64,000 nt of DNA from Bubalus kerabau (Eukaryota > Chordata > Mammalia > Artiodactyla > Bovidae), in NCBI RefSeq assembly GCF_029407905.1, contig NW_026577903.1, positions 992,001-1,056,000 of the forward strand. The letters are read 5' to 3'. The first letter of the stretch is position 1, and each line of letters starts with the position of its first letter. The notes under the pieces are model-generated. The model saw only the letters and a list, made by a program, of their open reading frames with translations, searched no databases and was not told where the DNA came from. The position numbers and the translations under genes are program-made. Positions 1 through 11,731 of the stretch are shown here, one piece after another.

Positions 1-596
1 GACCGGCCTCATCCTGAGGTGCGCCCGGAAGGTCGGGAACCCCTTGCAGACAGAGAAGGGGAGTCGACCCTCCTGTCGCAATCAGGAGAGGAGAAGGGGC
101 TCAGATGAAGTGCTGCCGGGAACCTCGGTGTTCCCCTTGAGTGAGTCTGGTATGTCGCGGAACTTTTGGGGTCGCATCAAGGGTGCCAAGTACTGTTTCG
201 CATTTCAGGATGGAACGTGGGACTTCTCTTGAGATGCTGTAGCGGACAAAGGGCCTCATCTTGCGGTGACGAGGGAAGCACGTGGTTTTTCTCGAGTTTC
301 GGTGGGATTCTCGAGTTACGACGGGGAATTCAGGCTTCCTCTTGTGTTGGCCCAGGAAGTCTAATCTTCCATTTGAGTTGCCAGGGAGAGCTGGGGATTG
401 GGCTCCATTCACTGAAGGGCAAACTAGACCTCATCTAGGCTTGTATCCAGGACTTAATGTTCCTCTCCATAGGCGACAGGGATTTGGGGTTGCATTCCAT
501 ACTCACCCGGGGAGTCAGGCCTCATCTCGAGGGGAAGCAAAGGACTCCACTCTCTTCTCGAGTCGCGACAGGTATCTCTTGGAGCCCACTGAGTGG
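1..596 (+). repeat. Satellite I (1.715-like) partial monomer, end of an array
   Basis: This stretch matches the part of the 1,405-bp monomer that runs from the GACCGGCCTCATCCTGAGG motif (compare about 57,747) to the CCCACTGAGTGG motif (compare about 58,340). It is in the same orientation as the big array at 18,352-64,000. It is diverged and resembles the older monomer types (GCATCAAGGGTGCCAAGTAC form), not the homogeneous array at the right end. The array must continue to the left of the window. It stops abruptly at 596 where satellite II-like sequence begins. The satellite I name is from recall of the bovine 1.4-kb satellite; the repeat relationship itself is seen directly. Confidence 0.88.
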
Positions 597-3081
597 TCTT
601 CGCTCTGTAGGAGAGCTCTAGTGTACATAAGCCTGTACATAAGTGAACACAGACATTCTGTGTGCATGTTGCTGCGTACCCAAAATAGGGCCACAAGGAG
701 CCTCATGCTCTCCATGCGGCGCGGAAGCTGTGCAGCCACGCAGCAGCTGAAGAATCCAACCAATTGCTCTTTTCTTACCTCTGACAGAGCTCGCATTTCT
801 GTAGCCCTTGGCAGTTTGGAAACACTGGACCCTAACCCCTCTCAAAGTAGGCCTGGGTTCTAGTTCGAATAGAAAGTTAATAGCGGAGCTGAGGACAGGA
901 ACGCGGCAGTCATTTATCACACGCTCCTGCAGCCTGCTACTACAGGGACACTAACGCTAGAAGCTAGGAATGTCTTTGCAAGGTGCGCAAAGGACAAGGG
1001 AGAACCTCGACCCTGACTCTAGTATTTCAGTCCCCTGAGCAGATCTGAGGTTCTCCCGCTGTAGAAGCTAACCCATTCCTTTCAAATACAGGCTTCCTAA
1101 CACAGGGCCAGTTGGCTGCTTGCTCTTCCACGAAGCAGGCTTCCTTAACTTGCAAACTGCGAATTCCGCTTAACAGCCTGGAGGAAAATCGCTTCTTGGA
1201 AGATTTTTTTCAGAGGCTGTATCCCCGGAGCTGGGGCCAAGCTAGGGGACCCATACTGACAAGGGAAGGCAAAACCACATCCAATGTCTTTGCTCTGGAG
1301 GACAGCTTTGGTGAGCCTAAGTCTTTCAGGAATATTTCTGGCTCCAACAGAGTCAAATTCTGTGTGTGAAGCTGCACAGCCAAAATAGGGGAACAGAGAG
1401 CCTGATTCTCTCTGTGTAGCTTTGAAGCTGTCATTCAAACAACAGCTTGAGAATCCATACAATGCTCTCCCTTACTGCTAAGAGAATTCTCATTGCTGTC
1501 GTCCTTGACAGTTTGTAGAAATCTGCACCCTAACCCTTCTCCAAGTAGGCCTGGGTCCTAGCTCGGAACAACAGGCAACAGCGGAGCTGAGGCCAGTAAG
1601 GCACAAGTGAGGTCTCACACACTCTTGCAGCCTGATCGTCCAGGAGCAGTAAGGCCTCTTTTTCCCTGCAGGAGGCTCGCTTGCCTTGCCTCCTGTGAAC
1701 TGCATTTCCCAGCCTGGGCGCAAAGCTGTTCCTGGAGATTTTTTCTCAGGGGCTGTTTCCCTGGAGCTGGGTCGGACCTCGGGGGCCCAACTCACAGGGG
1801 AAGACAAAACCACATGGACAGGTCTATGCTCTGTAGGAGAGCTCTAGTGAACCTCATCTCTCAGGAACATTCTTGGCTTCTACAGAGACACCTCTGTGCA
1901 TGAAGCTACACACCCAACATAGTGGCAAAGGGAGTCTGATTCTCTCCGTGGGTGCTGATGCTTTGTGGCAAAGCACCTGCTAAGAATCCATCCGCATAGG
2001 CTTCCCTCACCTTGACAGAGGTCTCATTGCTGTAGTCCTTGGCAGTTTGGAAAGAAGCAGACCCTTACCCTTCACCAAGTAGGCCCTTGTCCTTGTTTGA
2101 ATGGAAAGGCAGTAGCTGAGCTGAGGCCAGTAAGGCGCCAGTCAAGTCTGACATATTCCCGATGCCTGCTCCTTCATGGAAAATAACGTTAGAATCTGGG
2201 AATGTCTTTGCAAGGCTGGCAAAGGGCAGTCAGGAACCTCGACCCTGCCTCTGGAATTTCTATCTTCTCAGCACATCCGGAGGTCTCGGTCAGGAGAAAC
2301 TAACCCATTCCTTGCAAATATAGGCTTCCAAACACAGGCCGGTTGGCTGTCTCTTCTTGCCGAAGGAAGCTTGCTTATCCCACCTCCTGCGAACTCCGCT
2401 TCCCAGCCTGGGGGATAAGAGGTACTTGGAGATCTTTTCTCAGAGGCTGTTTCCACGGAGCAGGGGCCGATCCCGGAGACCCACATGCACAGGGGAAGGG
2501 AAAACCGCATGGATAAGTCTTTGCTCTCTAGGAGTGCTCTAGTGAACCTCACTCTATGGGGAATGTTCCTGGCTCCAATGGGGACATCTCTGTGTGGGAA
2601 GCTGCATAGCCAACATAGAGACACAGAGACCTGATTCTCTCTGTGCAGCTTTGACGCTGTCGTTCAAACAACAAATTGAGAATCCACACAATGCTCTCCC
2701 TTACCACTGAGAGAGTTATCATTGCTGTAGCCCTTCGCAGTTTCTGGAAATCGGCACACAAACACTTCTCCAAGTAGGCCTGGGTTCAAGTTCAGATGAA
2801 CATGCAATAGCGGAGCTGAGGCCAGTAAGGCACCAGTCAGGTGTCACACACTCTGGCAGCCTGCTCCTCCAGGGACAGTAAGGCCTCTATTTCCCTTCAG
2901 GAGGCTCGCTTGCCTTACTTCCTGTGAACAGCGTTTCCCAGCCTGGGCGGAAAGCAGTTCCTGGAGATCTTTTCTCAGGGGCTGTTTCCCCGGAGTTGGG
3001 GCGGACCTCGGGGACCCAACTCACAGGGGAAGGCAAAACCAAATGGACAGGTCTATGCTCTGTAGGAGATCTCTAGTGAAC
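597..3081 (+). repeat. Satellite II-like array, left part (alternating 696/534-bp monomers)
   Basis: Tandem monomers can be phased by the recurring GCTCTGTAGGAGAGCTCTAG motif, which starts near 597, 1,287, 1,823, 2,518 and 3,052. The spacings are 690, 536, 695 and 534 bp, so long and short monomers alternate. Long monomers contain a block of about 160 bp (around the GGAATGTCTTTGCAAGGCTG motif, near 2,200-2,360) that short ones lack. The long form aligns along its whole length with the 682-bp CpG-rich units at 11.7-13.4 kb, so the short form is probably a deletion derivative. The family is most likely bovine satellite II (1.723 g/cm3, about 680-700 bp), by length and context. No gene is present. 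Confidence 0.8.
3076..3081. repeat. Target-site duplication, left copy (GTGAAC)
   Basis: GTGAAC lies directly before the LTR and is repeated directly after it at 4,380-4,385. It belongs to the satellite motif CTAGTGAACCTC. Removing the LTR and one GTGAAC restores an uninterrupted satellite monomer. Six base pairs is typical of class II (ERVK/betaretrovirus-like) integration. Confidence 0.92.
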
Positions 3082-3487
3082 TGCCGGGGTCCAGCCCCAG
3101 CTGATCCAGGGTATTCGAAGCAGAGACGGCGTAGGCGAGGGTCAGGGAACAACTGCTTAATTAAACGTTAATTAAGGATATAAAGAGTAATAAAATGAGG
3201 ATAGCTCAGTAGGAAAATTCAGTGGAGAAAAGAGGCTGAGTAGCTTGGTTTACGCGGGGGACCAATAAAACTTCAAGACAAGAAGCTTGCACCACTTACG
3301 TAGGCTGCAGGCGTCCTTCCGTTCTCCCGAATGAGAGGAGACACTGAGGCCTCCCCGGTCGGATCTTAGAAGCCCAGGCAAAATTAGTAAGCTTGGTGGG
3401 TTCCGCGCTCCAGATAGAGACTCAACCAGAGTGAGAGAGAGAGAGAGACATGGGGAGACCAGTATTTCGAGAAACTGATCCCAATTC

Positions 3488-3493
3488 TTTATT
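3488..3493 (-). promoter_or_regulatory. Candidate poly(A) signal of the solo LTR
   Basis: AATAAA on the minus strand, about 14 bp downstream of the TATA box in LTR orientation. The close spacing is seen directly; which AATAAA is used is not known. Confidence 0.5.
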
Positions 3494-3506
3494 TTCCATG
3501 GTCTAC

Positions 3507-3513
3507 TTTTATA
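3507..3513 (-). promoter_or_regulatory. Candidate TATA box of the solo LTR
   Basis: TATAAAA on the minus strand, about 870 bp from the 5' end of the LTR in its own orientation. Position and motif fit an LTR core promoter. No evidence of activity can be read from sequence. Confidence 0.55.
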
Positions 3514-4379
3514 CACTGAGATGTTATGCCAAAGTCACGTGGGGTCAGCAGTCCTGACTTTTATCAAAGTCAGGTGCTTCATACAAAAGTATACAGATGT
3601 CTTAGGGGTGTTACATCATCTTCTGGCCGGGGGGCCTGCTGACAATTTACGACCCTCTCCTTGTGACAGCGGTCAGTCAACCAGGACACTTATTTCTCCA
3701 GGGGTGATTATTCTTAAAACAGACGCCACCCAAATAAAGTTACATTCCTATAGGGTGAGGGTGTAGTGGGTTTTAGTTAAGGAAAGAATTTACTTAGCCT
3801 AAGGTCTAACGTGATTTATATCAAAGGTTAATACTTATTTCTTCTATATATTCATTAATGTGTATAAGGGCAGGGGATGTGGAGACTTAGCAGTAAACAT
3901 CAGCTCAACAAATGAAAAACCCTTCACCAATATGATTTCTAATCAGCCCATTATACTTATACTAATAATTTTCTAACTTTTCTAAGGAACCTGTTTTTAG
4001 AAGGTTTAAAGCATCTCGTGCCTCTCATGGTTGGGCGGCTGTGAGCAATCACATGTGGCCGGACAAGCCTGTCAGGCAGGCTAGGGAACCTTCAGAGGAG
4101 TTTGTAGGTTAAAACACTCTTGTCACACCCAGGGGTTTTTATCAACTGGAGCTCTAGGTTAACTCCTTCTCCGAAAGAGGTGGTGGGGGACAGCCCCCCG
4201 TAAAGTCAGAGGTGTAGGTGAGAGCACAAAGTAGTAAGGTAGGCAGGCTCTGGTTATGGGGGTAGATGCTCGAGGATTTCCAGGGGGACTCCTGAGGCTC
4301 GATCCCGCCTTTGCGTATGTCGAGCCTCCTTCCTCATGACCTTTGCCATGGGCGGAGTGCCTCACTCTGGCCCCCAACA

Positions 4380-4385
4380 GTGAAC
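4380..4385. repeat. Target-site duplication, right copy (GTGAAC)
   Basis: Exact repeat of 3,076-3,081, directly after the CCCCCAACA end of the LTR, continuing into the satellite motif CCTCCTCTCTCAGG. The two copies are identical, so they give no sign of age. Confidence 0.92.
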
Positions 4386-7300
4386 CTCCTCTCTCAGGAA
4401 CATTCTTGGCTCCTATCGAGACACCTCTGTGTGTGTAGCTACACACGCAACGTAGGGGCAAAGGGAGCCAGATTCTTTCCGTGGGGTGCTGATGCTTTGT
4501 GGCAAAGCACCTGCTTGAGAATCCATCAGCTTACGCTTCCCTCGCCTTGACAGAGGTCTCATTGCAGTAGCCCTTGGCAGTTTGGAAAGAAGAGGACCCT
4601 TACCTTTCATAAAGTGGGCCCTTGTCCTAGTTTGAAAGGAAAGACAAGAGCTGAGCTGAGGCCAATAAGGCGCCAGTCAAGTCTGACATATTCCCGAAGC
4701 CTGCTCCTTCATGGAAAATAACGCTGGAATCTAGGAATGTCTCTGCAAGGCTGGCAAAGGGCAGTCAGGAGCCTGCACCCTGCCTCTGGAATTACCGATT
4801 TCTGAGCAGATCTGGAGGTCTTCTTTAGGAGAATCTAACTCATTCCTTCCATATTGAGACTTCCAAAAACAGGCCGGTCGGCTGCCTCTTCGTGCCCGAA
4901 GGAGGCTTGCTTTTCCTGCCTCCTATGAACCCAGCTTCCCAGGCTCTGGGAAAAGCGGATCTTGAAGATCTTTTCTCAGGGGTTGTTTCCACGGAGCTGG
5001 GGCTAAGCCTGGAGACCCAAACTCACAGGGGAAGAAAAACCACATGGACAAGTCTTTGCTCTCTAGGAGAGCTCTAGTGAACTTCACTCTGTCACGAACA
5101 TTCTTGATTCATATGGAGACACCCCTATGTGTGAAGCTGCGTACCCAACATGGGGGCACAGAGAGCCTGATTCTCTCTGTGTAGCTTTAAAGATGTCGTT
5201 TAAAAAACACCTTGAAAATCCATACAATGCTCTTCCTTACCCGTGACAGAGTTCTCATTGCTGTAGCCCTTGGCAGTTTTTAGAAATCCGCACCCAAACC
5301 CTTCTCCAAGTAGTCCTGGGTCCTAGTTCGGAGGAACATGCAATGGCGGAGCTGAGGCCAGTAAGGCACCAGTCAGGTCTCACACACTCTGGCAGCCTGC
5401 TCCTCCAGGGGCAGTAAGGCCTCTTTTTCTCTGCAGGAGGCTCGCTTGCCTTGCCTTCTGTGAACTGCGTTTCCCAGTCTGGACGAAAAGCAGTTCCTGG
5501 AGGTGTTTTCTCAGGGGTTTCTTCCTCGGAGCTGGGGCGAACATCGGGAACCCAACTCACAGGGGAAGGCAAAACCATATGGACAGGTATATGCTCCATA
5601 GCAGAGCTCTAGTGAACCTCATCTCCCAGGAACATTCTTGGCTCCTATAGAGACACCTCTGTGTTTGAAACTACACACCCAACATAGGGGCAAATGCAGC
5701 CTGATTCTCTCCGTGGGGTGCAGATGCTTTGTGGCAAAGCACCTGTTTGAGAATCCATCCGCTTCCACTTCCCTCTCTTTGACAGAGGTGTCTTTGCTGT
5801 AGCCTTTGGCAGTTTGGAAAGAAGCAGACCCTTACCCTTCACCAAGTAGGCCCTTGTCCTAGTTTGAACGGAAAGGCGATAGCTGAGCTGAGGCCAGTAA
5901 GGCGCCAGTCAAGTCTGACATATTCCTGAAGCCTGCTCCTTCGTGGAAAATAACGCTAGAATCTAGAAATGTCTTTGCAAGGCTGGCAAAGGACAGTCAG
6001 GAACCTCGACCCTGCCTCTGGAATTTCCGTCTTCTGAGCAGATCTGGAGGTCTTCTTTTGGAGAAGCTAACCATTCCTTCCAAAGAGAGGCTTCCAAACA
6101 CAGGCTAGTTGGCTGCCTCTACTTGCCCGAAGGAGGCTTGCTTGTTCCGCTTCCTGTGAACTCCGCTTCCCGCCTGGGGGAAAAGTGGTTCTTGGAGATC
6201 TTTTTTCAGGGGCTATTTCAACAGAGTTGGAGCTGAGCCCGGAGACCCACACACACAGAGGAAGGCAAAACCACATGGACAAGTCTTTGCTCTGTAGGAG
6301 AACTCTAGTTAACCTCAGTATGTGAGGAAAGTCTTGGATTCCACGGGGATACCTCTGTGTGTGGAGCTGCATACCCAACAAGGGGGCACACAGGGCCTGA
6401 TTCTCTCTTTGCAGCTTTGAAGCTGTCGTTCAAACAACAGCTTGAGAATCCATACAATGCTCTCCCTTACCTCTGAGAGACTTCTCATTGCAGTAGCCCT
6501 TGGCAGTTTTTACAAATCCGCACCCAAACCCTTCTCCAAGTAGGCCTGGGTCCTGGTTTGGATGGCCATGCAATGGCGGAGCTGAGGTCAGTAAGGCACC
6601 AGTCAGGTGTCACACACTCTGGCAGCCTGCTCCTCCAGGGACAGTAAGGCCTATTTTTCCCTGCGGGAGGCTCGCTTGCCTGGCCTCCTGTGAACTGCGT
6701 TTCCCAGCCTGGGCAAAAAGCGGTTCCTGGAGATCTTTTCTCAGGGGCTCTATCCCCAGAGCTGGGGTGGACCTCGGGGACCCATCTCACAGGGGAAGGA
6801 AAAACCACATGGACAGGTCTATGCTCTGTAGGAGACGTTAGTGTGTCTCATCTCTTAGGAACATTCTTGGCTCGTACAGAGACACCTCTGTGTGTAAAGC
6901 TACACACCGAACATAGGGGCACAGGGAGCCTGATTCTCTCTGTGGGGTGCTGATGCTTTGTGGCAAAGCACCTGTTTGAGAATCCATCCGCTTACGCTTC
7001 CCTCGCCTTGACAGAGGTCTCATTGCTGTGTCTCTTGGCACTTTGGAAAGAAGCAGACCCTTACCCTTCACCAAGTAGGCCCTGATCCTAGTTTGAAAGG
7101 AAAGGCAATAGCTGAGCTGAGGCCAGTAAGGCACCTGTCAACTCTGACATATTCCCGATGCCTGCTGCTTCATGGAAAATATTGCTAGAATCTAGGAATG
7201 TCTTTGCAAGGCTGGCAAAGGGCAGTCAGGAACCTCAACCCTGCCTCTGGAATATCTATCTTCTGAGCAGATCTGGAGGTCTCCTTCTGGAGAAGCTAAC

Positions 7301-8744
7301 CCATTCCTTGCAAATAGAGGCTTCCAAACACAGGCCGGTTGGCTGCCTCTTCTTGCCTGAAGGAGGCTTGCTTTTCCTGCCTCCTATGATCCCTGGTTCC
7401 CAGCATGGGGGAAAAGCAGATTCTTGGAGATCTTTGCTCAGGGGTTGTTTCCACGGAGCTGGGGTTGTGCCCAGAGACCCACACATACATGGGAAGGCAA
7501 AACCACATGAACAAGTCTTTGCTTTCTAAGAGAGCTCTAGTGAACCTCAGTCTTTGACGAACGTTCTTGGCTCCTATGCAGACACCTCTGTGTGTGAAAC
7601 TGCGTACCCAACATGGCGGCAGAGAGCCTGATTCTCTCTGTGCAGGTTTAATGCTGTCGTTCAGAAAACAGCTTGAGAATCCAATACAATTCTCGCCCTT
7701 ACCTCTGAGAGAGTTCTCATTGCAGTAGCCCTTGGCAGTTTGTAGAAATCTGCACCTAAACCCTTCTCCAAGTAGGCCTGAGTCCCAGTTCGGAGGAACA
7801 AGCAATGGCGGAGCTAAGACCAGTATGGCACCAGTCAGTTTTCACACACTCTGGCAGCCTGCTCCTCCAGGGACAGTAAGGCTTCTTTTTCTCTGCAGGA
7901 GGCTCACTTGCCTTACTTCCTGTGAACAGCTTTTCCCAGCCTGGGCGAAAAGCGGTTCCTGGAGATCTTTTCTCAGAGGCTGTTTTCTCGGAGCTGGGGT
8001 GGACCTCGGGGACCCAACTCACAGGGGAAGGCGAAACCACATGTACAGGTGAGCACTCTGTAGGAGAGCTCTTGTGAGCCTCATCTCTCAGGAACATTCT
8101 TGGCTCCTGTAGAGACACCACTGTGTGTGAATCTACACACCCCACATAGGGGCAAAGGGAGCCTGATTCCCTCCGTGGGGTGCTGATGCTTGGTGGCAAA
8201 GAACCTTCCTGATAATCCATCCGCTTATGCTTCCCTCGCATTTACGGAGGTCTCATTGCTGTAGCCCTCGGCAGTTTGGAAAGAAGAAGACCCTTACCCT
8301 TCATAAAGTAGGGCCTTGTCCTACTTTGAATGGAAAGGCAATAGCTGAGCTGAGGCCAATAAGGCGCCAGTCAAGTCTGACATATTCCCAAAGCCTGCTT
8401 CTTCAGGAAGATAACTGTAGAATCTAGGAATGTCTTTGCAAGGCTGGCAAAGGGCAGTCAGGACCCTGCACACTGCCTCTGGAATTACCGACTTCTGAAC
8501 AGATCTGGAGGTCTCCCTTAGGGGAAGCTAACCCATTCTTCCAAATAGAGGCTTCCAAACGCAGGCCGCTTGGCTGCCTCTTGCTCTCTGAAGGAGGCCT
8601 GCTTTTCCCGCCTCCTATGAACCCCACATCCCAGCCTCTGGGAAAAGCGGATCTTGAAGATCTTTTCTCAGGGGTTGTTTCCACGGAGCTGGGGCCGAGC
8701 CTGGAGCCCCAAACGCACAGGGGAAGAAAAACCACATGGACAAG

Positions 8745-9809
8745 TCTTTGCTCTCTAGGAGAGCTCTAGTGAACCTCACTCTGTCAGGAACGTTCTTGTT
8801 TCCTATGGAGACACCCCTGTCTGTGAAGCTGTGTACCGAACATGGAGACACAGAGTCTGATTCTCTCTGTGCAGCTTTGAAGCTGTCGTTCAAACAACAG
8901 CTTGAAAATCCATACAATGCTCTTCCTTACCCGTGACACAGTTCTCATTGCTATACCCCTTGGCAGTATTTAGAAATCCATACCCAAACCCTTCTCCTAG
9001 TAGGCCTGGGTCCTAGTTCGGAGGAACATGCAATGGCGGAGCTGAGGCCAGTAAGGCACCAGTCAGGTCTCACACACTCTGGCAGCCTGATCGTCCAGGG
9101 ACACTAAGGCCTGTTGTGCCTTGCAGGAGGCTCGCTTGCGTTACCTCCTGTGAACTGCGTTTGCCAGCCTGGGGGAATAGCGGTCCCTAGAGATCTTTTC
9201 TCAGGGGCTCCTTCCCCTGAGCTGGGGCGGACCTCGGGGACCCAACTCACAGGGCAAGGCAAAACAATATGGACAGGTCTATGCTCTGTAGCAGACTTCT
9301 AGTGAACCTCATCTCTCAGGAACATTCTTGGCTCCTATAGAGACACCTCTGTGTGTGAAGCTGCGTACCTAACATAGGGGCACAGAGAGCCTGATTCTCT
9401 CAGTTCATTTTGACGCAGTCGTTCAGAAAACAGCTTGAGAATCCATAAAATGCTCTCCCTTACCGCTGAGAGAATTCTCACTGCTGTAGCCCTTGGCACT
9501 TTGTAGAAATCCGCACCCAAACGCTTCTCCAAATAGGCCTGGGTCCTAGTTCGGAGGAACAGGCAATGGTGGAACTGAGGCCAGCAAGGAAACAGTCAGG
9601 TTTCACACACTCTGGCAGCCTGCTCCTCCAGGGACAGTAAGGCCTCTTTTTCTCTGCAGGAGATTCGCTTGCCTTACTTCCTGTGAACAGCGTTTCCCAG
9701 CCTCAGCGAAGCGGTTCCTGGAGATCTTTTCTCAGGGACAGTTTCCCCGGAGGTGTGGCGGACCTCGGGGACCCAACTCACAGGGGAAGGAAAAACCACA
9801 TGGACAGGT
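8745..9809 (+). repeat. Break in the long/short alternation (two short monomers in succession)
   Basis: Intervals 8,745-9,278 and 9,278-9,809 are both short (533 and 531 bp), where the rest of the array alternates long and short. From 9,278 on, monomers of the ACAGGTCTATG register occupy both positions (9,278, 9,809, 10,504, 11,034). An unequal crossover between dimers out of register would explain both facts. Confidence 0.7.
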
Positions 9810-11731
9810 CTATGCTCTGTAGGAGAGGTTTAGTGAACCTAATCTCTCAGGAACATTCTTGGCTCCTATAGAGACAACTCTGTGTGTAAAGCTACACTCC
9901 CAACATTGGGGAACAGGGATCTTGGTTCTCTCCGTGGGGTGCTGATGCTTTGTAGTAAAGCACCTGCTTGAGAATCCGTCCTCTTAGGCTTCCCTCGCCT
10001 TGACAGAGGTCTCATTGCTGTAGCCCTTGGCAATTTCAAAGAAGAAGACCCTTACCCTTCATAAAGTAGGCCCTTGTCCTAGTTTGAATGGAAAGGCAAT
10101 AGCTGAGCTGAGGCCAATAAGGAGCCAGTCCCCTCTGACACATTCCCGAAGCCTGCTCCTTCATGGAATATAACTCTAGAATCTTGGAATGTCTTTGCAA
10201 GGCTGACAAAGGGCAGTCAGGAACCAGCACCCTGCCTCTGGAATTACCGACTTCTGAGCAGATCTGGAGGTCTCCTTTAGGAGAAGCTAACCCTTTCCTT
10301 CCAAATAGAGGCTTCAAAACACAGGCAGGTTGGCTGCCTTTCGTGCCCGAAGGAGGCTTGCTTTTCTCTCCTCCTATGAACCCCAGTTCCCAGCCTCTGG
10401 GAAAAGCGTATCTTGAAGATATTTTCTCAGGGGTTGTTTCCACGGAGCTGGGGCCGAGCCCGGGGCCCAAAGGCACAGGGGAAGGCAAGACCACATGGAC
10501 AGGTCTATGCTCTGTAGCAGACCTCTAGTGAACCTCATCTCTCAGGAGCATTCTTGGCTCCTATAGAGACACCTCTGTGTGTGAAGCTGCGTACCTAACA
10601 TAGGGGCACAGAGAGCCTGATTCTCTCTGTTCATTTTGACGCTGTCGTTCAGAAAACAGCTTGAGAATCCATAAAATGCTCTCCCTTACCACTGAGAGAA
10701 TTCTCACTGCTGTAGCCCTTGGCACTTTGTAGAAATCTGCACCCAAACGCTTTTCCAAGTAGGCCTGGGTGCTAGCTCGGATGAACAGGCAATGGCGGAG
10801 CTGAGGCCAGTAAGGCAACAGTCTGGTTTCACACACTCTGGCAGCCTGCTCCTCCAGGGACTGTAAGGCCTCTTTTACTCTGCAGGAGATTCGCTTGCCT
10901 TACTTCATGTGAACAGCATTTCCCAGCCTTGGCGAAGCGGTTCCTGGAGATATTTTCTCAGGGACAGTTTCCCCGGAGGTGTGGCGGACCTCGAGGACCC
11001 AACTCACAGGGGAAGGCAAAACAACATGGACAGGTCTATGCTCTGTAGGAGAGGTTTAGTGAACCTAATCTCTCAGGAACATTCTTGGCTCCTATAGAGA
11101 CAACTCTGTGTGTGAAGCTACACTCCTAACACTGGTGCACAGGGAGCTTGATTCTCTCCGTGGGGTGCTGATGCTTTGTGGCAAAGCACCTGCTTGAGAA
11201 TCCATCCTCTTAGGCTTCCCTCACCTTGACAGAGGTCTCATTGCTGTAGCCCTTGGCAGTTTGCAAAGAAGAAGACCCTTACCCTTCATAAAGTAGGGCC
11301 TTGTCCTAGTTTGAATGGAAAGGCAATAGCTGAGCTGAGGTCAATAAGGAGCCAGTCCCGTCTGACACATTCCCGAAGCCTGCTCCTTCATGGAAAATAA
11401 CTCTAGAATCTAGGAATATCTTTGCAAGGCTAGCAAAGGGCAGTCAGGAACCAGTACCCTGCCTCTGGAATTACCGACTTCTGAGCAGATCTGGAGGTCT
11501 CCTTTAGGAGAAGCTAACCCATTCCTTCCAAATAGAGGCTTCAAAACACAGGCAGGTGGGCTGCCTTTCATGCCCGAAGGAGGCTTGCTTTTCTCTCCTC
11601 CTATGAACCCCAGTTCCCAGCCTCTGGGAAAAGCGTATCTTGAAGATATTTTCTCAGGGGTTGTTTCCACGGAGCTGGGGCCGAGCCTGGAGACTCAAAG
11701 GCACAGGAAAAGGCAAGACCACATGGACAAG

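Larger units (their letters stand above)
3082..4379 (-). mobile_element. Solo LTR of a class II endogenous retrovirus (BTLTR1/ERVK-like)
   Basis: This 1,298-bp insertion lies within one long satellite monomer. Read on the minus strand it begins TGTTGGGGGCCAGAG and ends GGACCCCGGCA, so it has the canonical TG...CA ends, and it is flanked by GTGAAC duplications. On the minus strand a TATAAAA box lies at 3,513-3,507 and an AATAAA signal at 3,493-3,488, which places U3 at the high-coordinate end. A short GA-rich run occurs near 3,432-3,448. There is no gag, pro, pol or env and no second LTR, so this is a recombined solo LTR. The terminal sequence matches my memory of the abundant bovine BTLTR1 family; the subfamily is not verified. 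The short open frames inside it are not viral genes. Confidence 0.9.
4380..11731 (+). repeat. Satellite II-like array, right part; 1,230-bp dimeric HOR
   Basis: Phase motifs (TCTATGCTCTGTAGGAGA or TCTTTGCTCTCTAGGAGA) start near 5,053, 5,588, 6,284, 6,818, 7,515, 8,050, 8,745, 9,278, 9,809, 10,504, 11,034 and 11,732. The intervals are 535, 696, 534, 697, 535, 695, 533, 531, 695, 530 and 698 bp. The interval 3,052 to 5,053 is 697 bp after subtracting the LTR and one target duplication. Two registers alternate: monomers following ACAGGTCTATG are long and those following ACAAGTCTTTG are short. This gives a dimer of about 1,230 bp that repeats at least four times in a row (5,053-6,284-7,515-8,745). 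The array carries diverged monomers with decayed CpGs and no gene. Confidence 0.82.

Noticed and set aside
3250..3766. Short frames inside the LTR
   Set aside because: An LTR has no structural genes here; the frames are short, on both strands and without viral motifs.
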